Source: Oxalobacteraceae bacterium OTU3CAMAD1 (GTDB taxonomy: Bacteria; Pseudomonadota; Gammaproteobacteria; Burkholderiales; Burkholderiaceae_D). From it: DNA of 64,000 nucleotides. Made by a program: the position numbers and the translations under genes. The stretch's first letter is position 1; each line of letters opens with the position of its first letter. The stretch covers positions 2,356,001 through 2,420,000 of the forward strand of contig CP099650.1 in NCBI GenBank assembly GCA_024123915.1, given 5' to 3'. The notes beneath the pieces are model-generated. The model saw nothing but the letters and a program-made list of their open reading frames with translations, did no database searches and was not told where the DNA came from. This document shows positions 24,377-35,637 of the stretch, piece by piece.

Positions 24377-25944
24377 AATCATCGACCCTGCGCACCTTTA
24401 TTTCGGTCCACACGTGGGTGGGACTGGTGGCGGGCTTCGGCCTGTTCATCGCTTTCTACGCCGGCTCCATCACCTTGTTCCACTCCGAGCTGCACGCATG
24501 GCAGACGCCTGTTCCGCAAGTCGCGCCGTCGGCGGCCCAATCGCGGCCGCAGGCGCTGATCGACGCGGTGCTCGCCGCGCATCCGGAAGCGTGCAAGATG
24601 TTTTACATGAGCCTGCCGTCGGCCTATGAGCCGGAGCTGGTGCTGACCGCCGGCGAGCGCCATTTCCGCCTCGACGCCGCCGGCAAGCTGGAAGAGTTCG
24701 AGGAGCGCTCGCACCTGATGGACTTCATCTACCGCCTGCATTACTCGGCGGGGCTGCCGGACCGCTTCGGCCTGTACACGCTGGGCGCGGTGTGCGTGTT
24801 GTACGGACTGGCGCTGGTGACCGGCGTGATTATCTATGCGCCCACCTTCTTCAAGGACCTGTTCGCGCTCAGGATCGGCAAGAACCTCAAGCGCATGTGG
24901 CAGGACGCGCACAACGCCATCGGCATCCTGTCGCTGCCGTTCCACATCATGTATGCGTGGAGCAGCGCGATCCTGGGGCTGGGACTGATCCTGCTGGCGC
25001 CTTTCCAGTACCTGGTCTTCGACGGCAAGCTCCTTAATCTTGTTGCGGCCGATATCAACGTGGCTGCGTCGCCTGTCGCCAGCGGCGTGGCCGCGCCACT
25101 GTTGCCGGTCGCGCGGGTGATGGCGGCCGTCGAACGCGCGGCGCCGGGCATGGAGGTCAAGAGCCTGTTGTACCAGGAAGCCGGCGACGCCAACGCGCAG
25201 GTGCAGGTGACAGGCGACGTTCGGCAAAACACCGTGTCGAGCAGTTCGGCGGTGGTGCTCAACGCCAGCACCGGCGCAGTGCAGCGGGTGGTGGTGCCGG
25301 AGAATTTCAGTCCCGGCATGCGCTTCCTGCGCAGTCTACAGGCGCTCCATTTCGGTAACTTCGGCCACGCGGCGGTGCAGTGGATGTACTTCATCCTCGG
25401 TATCGCCGGCGCCTTCCTGTTCTACAGCGGGAATCTGCTGTGGATCGAGGCGCGCCGCAAGCGTCTTAGCCTGGTGCAGCCGCGCAGCGGACGGCTGATG
25501 GCGCAGGCAACGCTGGGCGTTTGCCTCGGCTGCGTGGCGGGTGTCTCCGCGATGTTCGTGATGAACAAGCTGGCGCCGGCGGCGCCGGGGCAGCTGCCGT
25601 TGTGGGAGTCGCGCAGTTACTACACGGTGTTCTGGCTGGCGGTGGTGTGGGCCTTCGCCCGGCCGCCGGCGCGCGCCGCCCACGAGCTGCTGACCGCGTG
25701 CGCCGTGCTGACCTTGGCCATTCCGCTGTCGCACTGGATCGCCACCGGTCTCAATCCGCTGCTGGCGCTGATGCGCGGCGACGGCGTCACCGTCGGCGTG
25801 GCGGTGGTGGCGCTGCTGGCCGCCGCCTTGTACTGGAAGATGGCGCGCGCGGTGCTGCGGCGCGGCCTGCATGGCGATCCGCACAGCGTCTGGTCGCTGC
25901 GCGCGCCATCGGTCAAACAGGACATGGCGCGGCAAGCGGCCTAG
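24373..25944 (+). CDS. PepSY-associated transmembrane protein
   Basis: 523-residue inner-membrane protein of the PepSY_TM family. It starts with a typical HTWVGLVAGFGLFIAFYAGS helix, contains a long periplasmic domain (residues about 45-140), further helices with conserved His (LHYSAGLP, NAIGILSLPFHIMY, LHFGNFGHAAVQW) and a C-terminal helical bundle. Relatives reduce ferric siderophores or accept electrons at the membrane, and the Fur-box-like site upstream agrees with an iron role. The exact reaction is not known. The start ATG at 24373 overlaps the preceding stop. Confidence 0.8.
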   Translation: MKSSTLRTFISVHTWVGLVAGFGLFIAFYAGSITLFHSELHAWQTPVPQVAPSAAQSRPQALIDAVLAAHPEACKMFYMSLPSAYEPELVLTAGERHFRLDAAGKLEEFEERSHLMDFIYRLHYSAGLPDRFGLYTLGAVCVLYGLALVTGVIIYAPTFFKDLFALRIGKNLKRMWQDAHNAIGILSLPFHIMYAWSSAILGLGLILLAPFQYLVFDGKLLNLVAADINVAASPVASGVAAPLLPVARVMAAVERAAPGMEVKSLLYQEAGDANAQVQVTGDVRQNTVSSSSAVVLNASTGAVQRVVVPENFSPGMRFLRSLQALHFGNFGHAAVQWMYFILGIAGAFLFYSGNLLWIEARRKRLSLVQPRSGRLMAQATLGVCLGCVAGVSAMFVMNKLAPAAPGQLPLWESRSYYTVFWLAVVWAFARPPARAAHELLTACAVLTLAIPLSHWIATGLNPLLALMRGDGVTVGVAVVALLAAALYWKMARAVLRRGLHGDPHSVWSLRAPSVKQDMARQAA

Positions 25945-26000
25945 GCGCGCCGATGGCCGCGCCGGCTGTTTGATCTGGCTCACCACTGACTTCCACATCC

Positions 26001-26024
26001 GCATGCCGGCGCGGGCCGGCATGC
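26001..26024. other. perfect 10-bp inverted repeat in the gap before the MFS-acyltransferase gene
   Basis: GCATGCCGGC and GCCGGCATGC enclose GCGG. No T-run follows; instead TATAAT lies at 26028-26033, just before the next gene. It could be a terminator for the PepSY operon or a regulatory hairpin near a promoter. Confidence 0.45.
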
Positions 26025-26079
26025 GGTTATAATCCGCTCAATCTTTCCGGAATTTCCAGATAGCAAGGATTTGCACGAT

Positions 26080-27987
26080 ATGAGCCAGCCCAATCAGTTC
26101 TCCCTGTTGACGCAACGCCGCTTCGCGCCGTTCTTCTGGACCCAGTTCCTCGGCGCGTTCAACGACAATCTGTTCAAGACCGCGCTGATCGTCATCATCA
26201 CCTTCGACGCGCTCAGTTGGACCACGCTGTCGCCGTCCCTGGTCACCAACCTGATCCCCGGGCTGTTCATCCTGCCGTTCGTGGTGTTTTCCGCCACCGC
26301 CGGCCAGCTGGCCGATAAATTCGACAAGGCCGGGCTGACGCGCTTCATCAAGTGGCTGGAACTGGTCATCATGCTGGTGGCTGGCGTGGGCTGGATGACA
26401 CACACACTGTGGCTGCTGGTGCTGGGCGTGGTCGGCATGGGCGTGCATTCGACCTTGTTCGGCCCCGTCAAATATGCGTATCTGCCGCAGCAGCTCAAGC
26501 CGGAGGAACTCATCGGCGGCAACGGCGTGACCGAGATGGGCACCTTCGTCGGCATTCTGCTGGGAGAGATCCTCGGCGCCATCCTGGTGGTGCAGCAGCC
26601 GCACGGCATCCTGCTGGAGGCGGGGGGCACCATCTTCTTCGCCGTCCTCGGGCTGATCGCCGCCTACCGCATTCCCAGCTCGCCGGCGCCGGCGCCCGAC
26701 CTGAAGATCAACTGGAACTTCGTCAGCGAATCGATCCGCAATATCAATTTCTCGCGCAAGAACCGCACCGTGTTCCTGTCCATGCTGGGCAACTCGTGGT
26801 TCTGGTTCTACGGCGCGCTGGTGCTGTCGCAGTTCCCGGTGTTCGCCAAGGATTACCTGCACGGCGACCATAGCGCCTTCGTGCTGCTGCTGACGGTGTT
26901 CTCGCTGGGCGTGGGCAGCGGCTCGCTGCTGTGCGAGCGGCTGTCCGGGCGCAAGGTGGAAATCGGCCTGGTGCCGTTCGGCGCCATCGGCCTGACGATC
27001 TTCGGCGTGGACCTGTACTTCGCCAGCCTGGCCTACGGCAGCGGCGTGGCCGCGCTGACGGCCGGCCCGCACCTGGACGCGATCGCGCTGCTGGCGCAGC
27101 ACGGCATGTGGCGCATCCTGTTCGACATCCTGATGATAGGCCTGTTCGGCGGCCTGTTCATCGTGCCGCTGTTCGCGCTGATCCAGACCCGCTGCGACCC
27201 GGAACACATCTCGCGCACCATCGCCGGCATGAACATCCTCAACGCGCTGTTCATGGTGGCGGCGGCCGGCCTGGCCATCGTGTTGCTGGGGCAGGGCTTC
27301 ACGATCCCGCAGCTGTTCCTGGTGACGGCGCTGCTCAACGCGCTGGTGGCGATCTATATCTTCTCGCTGGTGCCGGAGTTCCTGATGCGCTTCCTGGCGT
27401 GGCTGCTGATCCACACCGTGCACCGCGTGCGCACCATCGACGCCGAGCGCATTCCGGCCGAGGGGGCCGCTGTGCTGGTGTGTAACCATGTCAGTTATGT
27501 CGACGCCATCGTCATCGGCGCGGCCAGTCCGAGGCCGATCCGCTTCGTCATGGATCACCGTATTTTCAAGCTGCCGCTGTTGGGGTGGATCTTCCGCACC
27601 GCGCGCGCGATTCCGATCGCGCCGGCCAAGGAGGACCCGTGGCTGATGGAGAAGGCGTATATCGATATCGCGCAGGCGCTGCACGAGGGGGATCTGGTGT
27701 GTATCTTCCCGGAGGGGCGGTTGACGCATGACGGGGAGATCAACCAGTTCAAGGGCGGTATCGCCAAGATCATCGAACGCTCCAAGGTGCCGGTGATTCC
27801 GATGGCGCTGCGCGGGCTGTGGGGACATCTGCTCAGCCGCAATGGCGAGAATGTATTCCAGCGGGCGTTCCGCAATGGGTTGCGTTCGCGGCTTGCGCTG
27901 GCGGTGGGGCTGCCGGTGCCGCCGCACGATGTCACGCCCGAGGGCTTGCAGAAGCAGGTGCTCGATTTGCGCGGGGATTGGAAGTAG
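26080..27987 (+). CDS. fused MFS lysophospholipid transporter / acyltransferase
   Basis: 635-residue protein. The N-terminal half, to about residue 420, is an LplT-like MFS transporter with about 12 TM helices. The C-terminal 200 residues are a PlsC-type acyltransferase with catalytic NHVSYVD and FPEGRLTHDG. The architecture resembles the LplT-Aas lysophospholipid re-acylation system but lacks an AMP-ligase domain. It would flip lysophospholipids into the cytoplasm and re-acylate them. ATG at 26080 (MSQPNQFS) is chosen, with AAGGAT 9 bases upstream. Its TAG stop is provided by the palindromic repeat that follows. Confidence 0.85.
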   Translation: MSQPNQFSLLTQRRFAPFFWTQFLGAFNDNLFKTALIVIITFDALSWTTLSPSLVTNLIPGLFILPFVVFSATAGQLADKFDKAGLTRFIKWLELVIMLVAGVGWMTHTLWLLVLGVVGMGVHSTLFGPVKYAYLPQQLKPEELIGGNGVTEMGTFVGILLGEILGAILVVQQPHGILLEAGGTIFFAVLGLIAAYRIPSSPAPAPDLKINWNFVSESIRNINFSRKNRTVFLSMLGNSWFWFYGALVLSQFPVFAKDYLHGDHSAFVLLLTVFSLGVGSGSLLCERLSGRKVEIGLVPFGAIGLTIFGVDLYFASLAYGSGVAALTAGPHLDAIALLAQHGMWRILFDILMIGLFGGLFIVPLFALIQTRCDPEHISRTIAGMNILNALFMVAAAGLAIVLLGQGFTIPQLFLVTALLNALVAIYIFSLVPEFLMRFLAWLLIHTVHRVRTIDAERIPAEGAAVLVCNHVSYVDAIVIGAASPRPIRFVMDHRIFKLPLLGWIFRTARAIPIAPAKEDPWLMEKAYIDIAQALHEGDLVCIFPEGRLTHDGEINQFKGGIAKIIERSKVPVIPMALRGLWGHLLSRNGENVFQRAFRNGLRSRLALAVGLPVPPHDVTPEGLQKQVLDLRGDWK

Positions 27988-28073
27988 GGCGGATTAGCGC
28001 AACGCGCGTAATCGGCCAGGCTCCGTCGGCGGCTCGACCATTGGCCGATTACGCTTCGCTAATCCGCCCTACG
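27984..28073. repeat. interspersed palindromic repeat, copy 2
   Basis: 90-bp imperfect palindrome with ends GTAGGGCGGATTAG and CTAATCCGCCCTAC. Its left end supplies the TAG stop of the plus-strand transporter gene (27985-27987), and its right end supplies the TAG stop of the minus-strand hydrolase (28069-28071). It is the same family as copies at 21881 and 58864. Confidence 0.92.
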
Positions 28074-29037
28074 TGGAACTGTGGGGTAACCGGCGCGACC
28101 AGCTGGCGATGGCGTCGGCCACCGCCGTGTCGCTTTCCGTACCCAACAGCATCGATTGCATCGGCGGCAGGCCTGCCGGTGTCGCTTTGTAGAAGTGGTT
28201 CAGCGTCGGGAAGAGCGCCACTTCGGTCTCCAGCCCGCCGCGTCCCGCGCGCAGCGCCTCGGCATGCTCCGGCGGCACCGATTCGTCGCGCCCTCCCTGG
28301 ATGATCAACACCGGCTGCCGCACCTTGGCCAGCGCCGCCACCGGATCGACGCGGTCGGCGCTGCGCAGATAGGCGTGTCCCATCGGCGGCATCGTCGCCA
28401 GCATCGCCGTCCGTGGATCGCGCGCCGCCTCGGGAGGCAGCGGGTTGCCGGCGCGGATCGCCGCCGCCGTGCGGTCGAACAGCGCCATGTCCGGCGCCAT
28501 GCCGGCCGGCGCCATCGCCGCGATCTGCGCCCGCATGACGGCGAAGATCGGCAACGCCGGGCCGGACAAACTCACCACGCCATCGATCATCCGCCCGTCC
28601 ATGCCGCCGGCCAGCAGCGATGCCACCACCGCGCCCTCGCTGTGGCCGGCGACGATGACGGGCCTCGCGCCGACGCTGCCACGCAGCAGCGCCAGGCCGG
28701 CGCTGGCGACCGCCACCCGCGTCAGGAAATCGATATGGGAAGCGGCGAGGACCGCATTGATCGTCTGCGATCCGGTGCCGGGACCGATCTTGGCCATCCG
28801 CAGCACGGCGAAGCCGCGCGCGCTCAAATGCCTCGCCAGATCCGCATACGCATGCGGGCGCATATTCATCGTCGGATAGTTCCCGTCGACGTCGCTGAAC
28901 AGCGATCCGGGAACGATCAACACCGCGCCCGCGGCGTCGCCATCGGACGGCGTGAATCGGCATGCGACCTTCACCCCGGACACGGTGACGGAAACGTCTT
29001 GCTCTTTCGGCGCGGCGCCCGCGCTGTCGTGAGACAT
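28069..29037 (-). CDS. alpha/beta hydrolase
   Basis: 322-residue alpha/beta-hydrolase fold enzyme. The nucleophile elbow is AGHSEGAVV (catalytic Ser), with late His in LNHFYK and Asp in IQGGRDESVP. No signal peptide is visible, so it is probably cytoplasmic. Substrate unknown; it resembles dienelactone hydrolase/prolyl-oligopeptidase-like esterases. ATG at 29037 (MSHDSAG) is preferred because AGGAG lies 8 to 9 bases before it; two further in-frame ATGs lie at 29043 and 29055. The stop codon is inside palindromic repeat copy 2. Confidence 0.8.
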   Translation of the reverse strand: MSHDSAGAAPKEQDVSVTVSGVKVACRFTPSDGDAAGAVLIVPGSLFSDVDGNYPTMNMRPHAYADLARHLSARGFAVLRMAKIGPGTGSQTINAVLAASHIDFLTRVAVASAGLALLRGSVGARPVIVAGHSEGAVVASLLAGGMDGRMIDGVVSLSGPALPIFAVMRAQIAAMAPAGMAPDMALFDRTAAAIRAGNPLPPEAARDPRTAMLATMPPMGHAYLRSADRVDPVAALAKVRQPVLIIQGGRDESVPPEHAEALRAGRGGLETEVALFPTLNHFYKATPAGLPPMQSMLLGTESDTAVADAIASWSRRLPHSST

Positions 29038-29143
29038 TTTCATTGCTCCTGTCATTTGGGTAAGGGCGGAAAACCACCAGTGTATCGCGCAAAATGCGCG
29101 CGCCGATAAGCTTCTACCAAAAAACGCCCCGTCTAAAAGTTAT

Positions 29144-29172
29144 AAATTGTAACTTACTAGTCGTTACAAATT
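29144..29172. promoter_or_regulatory. inverted repeat and -35-like element upstream of the lipoprotein gene
   Basis: AAATTGTAAC (29144-29153) and GTTACAAATT (29163-29172) form 10-base arms with one mismatch around a 9-base spacer, in an AT-rich gap. A TTGACA lies at 29184-29189, but no convincing -10 follows at normal spacing. It may be an operator; the regulator is unknown. Confidence 0.35.
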
Positions 29173-29251
29173 ACTGATTCAAATTGACAAGTTTTCTTTA
29201 GACTGCACGTCGGCGCCTCACGAGGGCGTCTTCTAAAACCAGGGGAAAACA

Positions 29252-30007
29252 ATGTTCAAGCAAACCAAACTCATGTCCATGCTGGCGCTGTCCGGCATGC
29301 TCGCTTTGTCGGCCTGCGGCGGCGGCACCGATGTCGTCGTCGGTCCGGCCAAACCGCCCGAGCCGGTGGTGCCGCCCAAGCCTGTCGCTTCGGTCATCAC
29401 GGTCGACTTCAACGCCGGCATCGACGGCTGGAGCGCCGACGTCGCCGACTTCACCGCCGAGACCAAGCCGATCGACGTGGCCGCCGCGTGGAAGGACCTG
29501 CCGGCGCCGCTGACGGGCAAGGGCTACTACCTGATCTCGACCAACAAGAGCGACGATGTGATGACGTTCGTCAAACGCCAAGTGGCGGGCTTCGTGCCGG
29601 GCGCGAAGTACGCGGTGACGTTCGCGATGCGCTACGCGACCGACGCGGGCACCGGTTGCTTTGGTGTGGGCGGCTCGCGCGGCGAGAGCATGTGGATGGT
29701 GGTCGCGGCCAGCGCCGACGAGCCGAAAGTGGTCAAGCAGGCCAACGACGAATTGCGCCTGAACCTCGAGCGCGGCAACCAGGCCGAATCGGGACGCCAG
29801 GGCAAGGTGATCGGCGTGCAGGGCGGCGAGGGCCTGGGCTGCAGCGGCGGCAAGTGGGCCACGCAGGAGCGCAAGTCGGACGAGGCGGTCGAACTGCAGG
29901 CCGACAAGGACGGCAAGTTCTGGATCGTGCTGGGCACCGACTCCGGCTTCGAATCGACCAACGCCCTGTATCTGCAAGGCGCCACGGTCAACGTCAAGCC
30001 GCTGTAA
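29252..30007 (+). CDS. hypothetical lipoprotein
   Basis: 251-residue secreted lipoprotein. The lipobox LSAC follows a signal peptide (LMSMLALSGMLALSAC), then a Pro-rich linker (PPEPVVPPKP) and a single domain beginning ITVDFNAGIDGWSADVADF. The domain start (DFN.G..GW.AD) resembles carbohydrate-binding or jelly-roll modules, so it may bind a surface ligand, but I do not recognise the family. CCAGGGG lies upstream of the start. It is convergent with the histidine kinase gene, 24 bases away. Confidence 0.7.
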   Translation: MFKQTKLMSMLALSGMLALSACGGGTDVVVGPAKPPEPVVPPKPVASVITVDFNAGIDGWSADVADFTAETKPIDVAAAWKDLPAPLTGKGYYLISTNKSDDVMTFVKRQVAGFVPGAKYAVTFAMRYATDAGTGCFGVGGSRGESMWMVVAASADEPKVVKQANDELRLNLERGNQAESGRQGKVIGVQGGEGLGCSGGKWATQERKSDEAVELQADKDGKFWIVLGTDSGFESTNALYLQGATVNVKPL

Positions 30008-30031
30008 GCGGCGGCTGTCACCAAAACCCTG

Positions 30032-31576
30032 TCAGCGCGCCGCCTGCACCTGCTCGCGGTTCTGGCGCGCGCCGGCCAGGCGCACGATCTGCTCCAGTTC
30101 CACCGGCTTGACCAGGTGGTGGTCGAAGCCGGCTTCCACCGTGCGGCGGCGGGCGTCGCTCTGGCCCCAGCCGGTCAGGGCCAGCATCAAAATCCGCTCG
30201 GCGCCGGGGCGCTGGCGGATCGCCCGCGCCGTCTCGTAGCCGTCCATGCCGGGCATGCCCAGATCCATGATGATCATGTCCGGCTGGCTCTCGGCGGCCA
30301 TCGCCACGGCGGCCGCGCCGTCGTAGACGGTGCGCACGTCGAAACCGTCGATCTCCAGCAGCGCCGACAACGAATCGGCGGCGTCGGTGTTGTCGTCGAC
30401 CACCAGCACCTTCATCTTGCGGCCATCGGCGGACGCTGCGGGCGAGGCCAGCGGCACCGGTTCGCGCGCGCCGCTGTCGTTGACGACCGGTAGATGGATG
30501 ACGAATTCGCTGCCCTTGCCCACCCCTTCGCTGTAGGCCTCGACTGTGCCGCCGTGCATTTCGGCGAACTGGCGCGACAGGCTCAGTCCTATCCCCAGGC
30601 CGCTGGAGAACTGGCCCACCACGGTGTTGCTTTGCTCGAACATGCGGAAGATGCGCGGGATCGTCTCGGCCTCCAGGCCGATGCCGCTGTCGCGCAGCGA
30701 CACGGTCAAATTGTTGCGCTCGACCACGGCGCGCACCACCACGTTGCCGCCCTGCGGCGTGAACTTGATCGCGTTCGACAGGATGTTGGCGAAGATCTGC
30801 ACCACGCGCGCATAGTCGGCGTTGAGCATGATCTCGCTGGCGGGCAACTGCCAGGCCACGTGGATGCGCTTGGCGGCGGCCGCCTGCGCGCACAGTTCGC
30901 TCACATGGTTCATCACCGACGCCAGGGTGACGAGCTGGCGTTGCAGCTTGATCTTGCCGCTGGTGATGCGGGCGACGTCGAGCAGGTCGTCGACCAGGCG
31001 CGTCAGCAGGCGTACCTGGCGCTCGACCATGTCGCGGATGCGCGCCACCGGCGCCGCGTCCGGATACAGGTGCGTCAGCAGCGAGACCGAGGTGCGGATC
31101 GGCGCCAGCGGGTTGCGCAGCTCGTGGCCCAGACTGGCGAGGAACTCGTCCTTGCGGCGCGCCGCCTCCCGCACCTGGTATTGCTTGTTGCGTGCCCGCA
31201 ACGTCGAGTGCAGCGCGGTGATCAGGGTCAGGGTGCGCACCGGCCGTTCGACCAGGTTCAGGTTGCCCAGTCCCGCCACCGCGCGGCGCACCGTCTGCGA
31301 ATCGGCGCCGCGATGGGTCAGCAGCACGATCGGCAGGTCCGACCAGTCGGGCTGGCGCGCCACCCACTCTTGCAGCAGCTTGAAGCCGCCAGAGTCCAAC
31401 GCTTCCTCCACCGTCAGCACCGCGCCGGCGCCCAGCTCCAGTTGCGCGGCCAGGTCGGCCAGGGTCGTGCACACGTGGCTGTCGATCTGCGCCATCGCCA
31501 GCACCTTGGCCGCCAGCGGCCCGTCCTGGCCGATCGGCGCATGGATCAGGATGCGGGTTTCCATCGTGTCAGCCAT
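30032..31576 (-). CDS. hybrid histidine kinase/response regulator
   Basis: 514-residue cytoplasmic signalling protein without TM segments. Residues 1 to about 130 form a receiver-like domain without a clear phospho-acceptor. The H-box is LASLGHELRNPL (His151), followed by an ATPase domain with NILSNAIKFTPQGG and RDSGIGLE motifs. Residues about 390-514 are a receiver domain, acceptor Asp438 (MIIMDLGMPG) and Lys in LVKPVE. Its start overlaps the KaiC-like gene by 8 bases, so the two are coupled. It probably senses the state of the KaiC-like protein or a small molecule and has no DNA-binding output. Confidence 0.88.
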   Translation of the reverse strand: MADTMETRILIHAPIGQDGPLAAKVLAMAQIDSHVCTTLADLAAQLELGAGAVLTVEEALDSGGFKLLQEWVARQPDWSDLPIVLLTHRGADSQTVRRAVAGLGNLNLVERPVRTLTLITALHSTLRARNKQYQVREAARRKDEFLASLGHELRNPLAPIRTSVSLLTHLYPDAAPVARIRDMVERQVRLLTRLVDDLLDVARITSGKIKLQRQLVTLASVMNHVSELCAQAAAAKRIHVAWQLPASEIMLNADYARVVQIFANILSNAIKFTPQGGNVVVRAVVERNNLTVSLRDSGIGLEAETIPRIFRMFEQSNTVVGQFSSGLGIGLSLSRQFAEMHGGTVEAYSEGVGKGSEFVIHLPVVNDSGAREPVPLASPAASADGRKMKVLVVDDNTDAADSLSALLEIDGFDVRTVYDGAAAVAMAAESQPDMIIMDLGMPGMDGYETARAIRQRPGAERILMLALTGWGQSDARRRTVEAGFDHHLVKPVELEQIVRLAGARQNREQVQAAR

Positions 31577-33071
31577 GGGCGCCGTCGGTGGAATTACCGT
31601 TGACGTCGCCGGTGTAGGTCGGCACCCCGGTCAGGATGCCGTGGAAGTTCTTGAGCACCGCGCCGACCTTGATGCCGCCCTTGTCCACGCGGAAGCGGCG
31701 GATGGTGCGCTCGTGCGCGCTGCCGCGCTTCTTGAACACGGAGATCGCCTGCTGCACCTCGCCGTCGGCCTCGAAGTAGCGCAGCATGATGACGTTGTCG
31801 GCGATGTAGCTGGCATCGACCGAGGTGGTCATGCCGGTGCCGATCATGCCCTGCTGGACGCCGACGATGATGCTGACCACGCCGCGCTGGCCCAGATAGG
31901 TCAGCAGCTCGTGCAGGTAGATGGTCAGGAAGCGCTCGTCGGGCACGGCGTTCAGGTAGCCGTTCAGGCTGTCGATGACGACGATGCGCACGCCGCGTTC
32001 GACCGCCTCGACGATCGCGTGCGAGAACTGGCCCGGCGCCAGTTCGGCCGGGTCGATCTGCTGCACCGTCAGCAGGCCCCTGTCGATGGCGCCGCTCAAG
32101 TCCATGCCCAGGTTGGCGCAGCGGTTGAGCATGTTGTTGCGCGCCTCCTCGAACAGGAACATGGCGCTGGCCTCGCCGCGCTGCGCTGCGGCGTGGATGA
32201 ACTGCGCCGCCAGCGACGATTTGCCGGTGCCCGGCGGGCCGGAGATCAAGGTGCTCATGCCTTCCTCCAGGCCGCCGCCGATCTGCTGGTCCAGTTCCGG
32301 CAGGCCGCTCGAGAGCTGGCGCCGCTGGCTTTCGACGCGGGTGCCCGCCGCCACCAGGCGCGGATAGACGTGCAGGCCGCCCTTGACGATCTTGTAGTCG
32401 TGGGCGCCGCCGTGGAAGGCGATACCGCGGTACTTGACCACCCGCACGCGGCGCCGCTCGGCGCCGTAGGCCTGGTCGGCCAGCTCCAGCGTCAGCACGG
32501 CGTGCGCCACGCTGCGCACCTGGAGGTCGGTCGACAGGGCGGTGCGGTCGTCGAGGAAGATGGTGGTGCAGGAGCGGCTGGTCAGGTACTGCTTGAGCGC
32601 GAGCACCTGGCGCCGGTAGCGCAGCGGGCTTTCGGCCAGCAGCTGCAGCTCGGACAAGGAGTCGAGCACCACGCGGCGCGGCTTGTATTTTTCGATCGCC
32701 CCGACGATGCGCTGGGTGGTGCTGCCCAGTTCGATCTCGGACGGATGGAAGATGGTGTACTGCTGATCGGGATCGAGCGCGTTCTCGTTGGGGATGATTT
32801 CCTCGACGACAATGCCGCTCATGTCCCAGCCGTGCGACTCGGCCACGCTGCGCAACTCGACCGCCGTCTCCGCCAGGGTGATATAGAGCACCGTCTCGCC
32901 CTGGCGCGCGCCCTCGTTGAGGAATTGCAGCGCCAGGGTGGTCTTGCCGGTGCCCGGCTCGCCCTCAACCAGGTATAGCCGGTCGCGCGTCAGGCCACCG
33001 GCCAGGACGGTGTCCAGGCCCGGCACGCCGGTGGCGAGAAAAAGATTGGTGACGCTGTTTTGTGCTTCCAT
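31569..33071 (-). CDS. KaiC-like double-domain RecA ATPase
   Basis: 500-residue protein with two KaiC domains. Walker A motifs are GEPGTGKTT (37-45) and GPPGTGKSS (278-286). The C-terminal domain has the region aligning to the cyanobacterial phosphorylation sites: DASYIADN (residues 419-426) against HISTITDT, so Ser421 is conserved and the neighbouring Thr is Tyr422. No kaiA or kaiB is in the window. It lies between a diguanylate cyclase and a hybrid kinase on the same strand. It is probably a signalling ATPase and not a circadian clock component; that is an inference. Confidence 0.88.
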   Translation of the reverse strand: MEAQNSVTNLFLATGVPGLDTVLAGGLTRDRLYLVEGEPGTGKTTLALQFLNEGARQGETVLYITLAETAVELRSVAESHGWDMSGIVVEEIIPNENALDPDQQYTIFHPSEIELGSTTQRIVGAIEKYKPRRVVLDSLSELQLLAESPLRYRRQVLALKQYLTSRSCTTIFLDDRTALSTDLQVRSVAHAVLTLELADQAYGAERRRVRVVKYRGIAFHGGAHDYKIVKGGLHVYPRLVAAGTRVESQRRQLSSGLPELDQQIGGGLEEGMSTLISGPPGTGKSSLAAQFIHAAAQRGEASAMFLFEEARNNMLNRCANLGMDLSGAIDRGLLTVQQIDPAELAPGQFSHAIVEAVERGVRIVVIDSLNGYLNAVPDERFLTIYLHELLTYLGQRGVVSIIVGVQQGMIGTGMTTSVDASYIADNVIMLRYFEADGEVQQAISVFKKRGSAHERTIRRFRVDKGGIKVGAVLKNFHGILTGVPTYTGDVNGNSTDGAHG

Positions 33072-33186
33072 GGTCGAATCCGAGGCCTTGAGGTGCCTTA
33101 AATATTACCGGAAACGGGGAAAGAAGGGTTTTTGATATGAAAGATGTGTACGTTAGCGAACAAAGCGCCGCGCGAGCGGCCGCAGG

Positions 33187-35385
<2,199 letters not shown>

Positions 35386-35569
35386 AACGGCAAGTTTTTT
35401 ACTGTGCGTCGCGACTGAAAGATAACTGAAAGAAAGTAATTTTATTGTAGCACCGGAAAATCGAGATAGTTCCTCTGTTATAGACAAATTCCCTTTGTGC
35501 AACCACATCCCCCCCGCCGCGAATTTCTTAAATCGCCCTTAAAGTTACCTTGCGGAATTAAGTGCCGGC

Positions 35570-35603
35570 TTGACATATTTAGAATGATCGTTCATTCTAT
35601 GGT
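35570..35603 (+). promoter_or_regulatory. promoter and TetR-type operator of the RND efflux operon
   Basis: TTGACA at 35570-35575 is followed by the perfect inverted repeat AGAATGA-TCGT-TCATTCT (35581-35598), which occupies the spacer and the -10 region, so a repressor bound there would block RNA polymerase. The regulator is most likely the TetR-family protein encoded at 41623. The 252-base gap also contains the divergent promoter of the diguanylate cyclase. Confidence 0.65.
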
Positions 35604-35637
35604 TTGTGCTCATAATTTCTACAGAAAGTCCCAAGCC

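Noticed and set aside
28049..29092. Minus-strand ORF of 347 codons overlapping the hydrolase gene
   Set aside because: It is Arg/Gly-rich without motifs, whereas the other frame encodes a hydrolase with a clear GHSEG nucleophile elbow and ribosome-binding site.
31569..33071. Circadian clock locus
   Set aside because: Only a KaiC-like protein is present, without KaiA or KaiB, and the Thr of the phosphorylation pair is Tyr.
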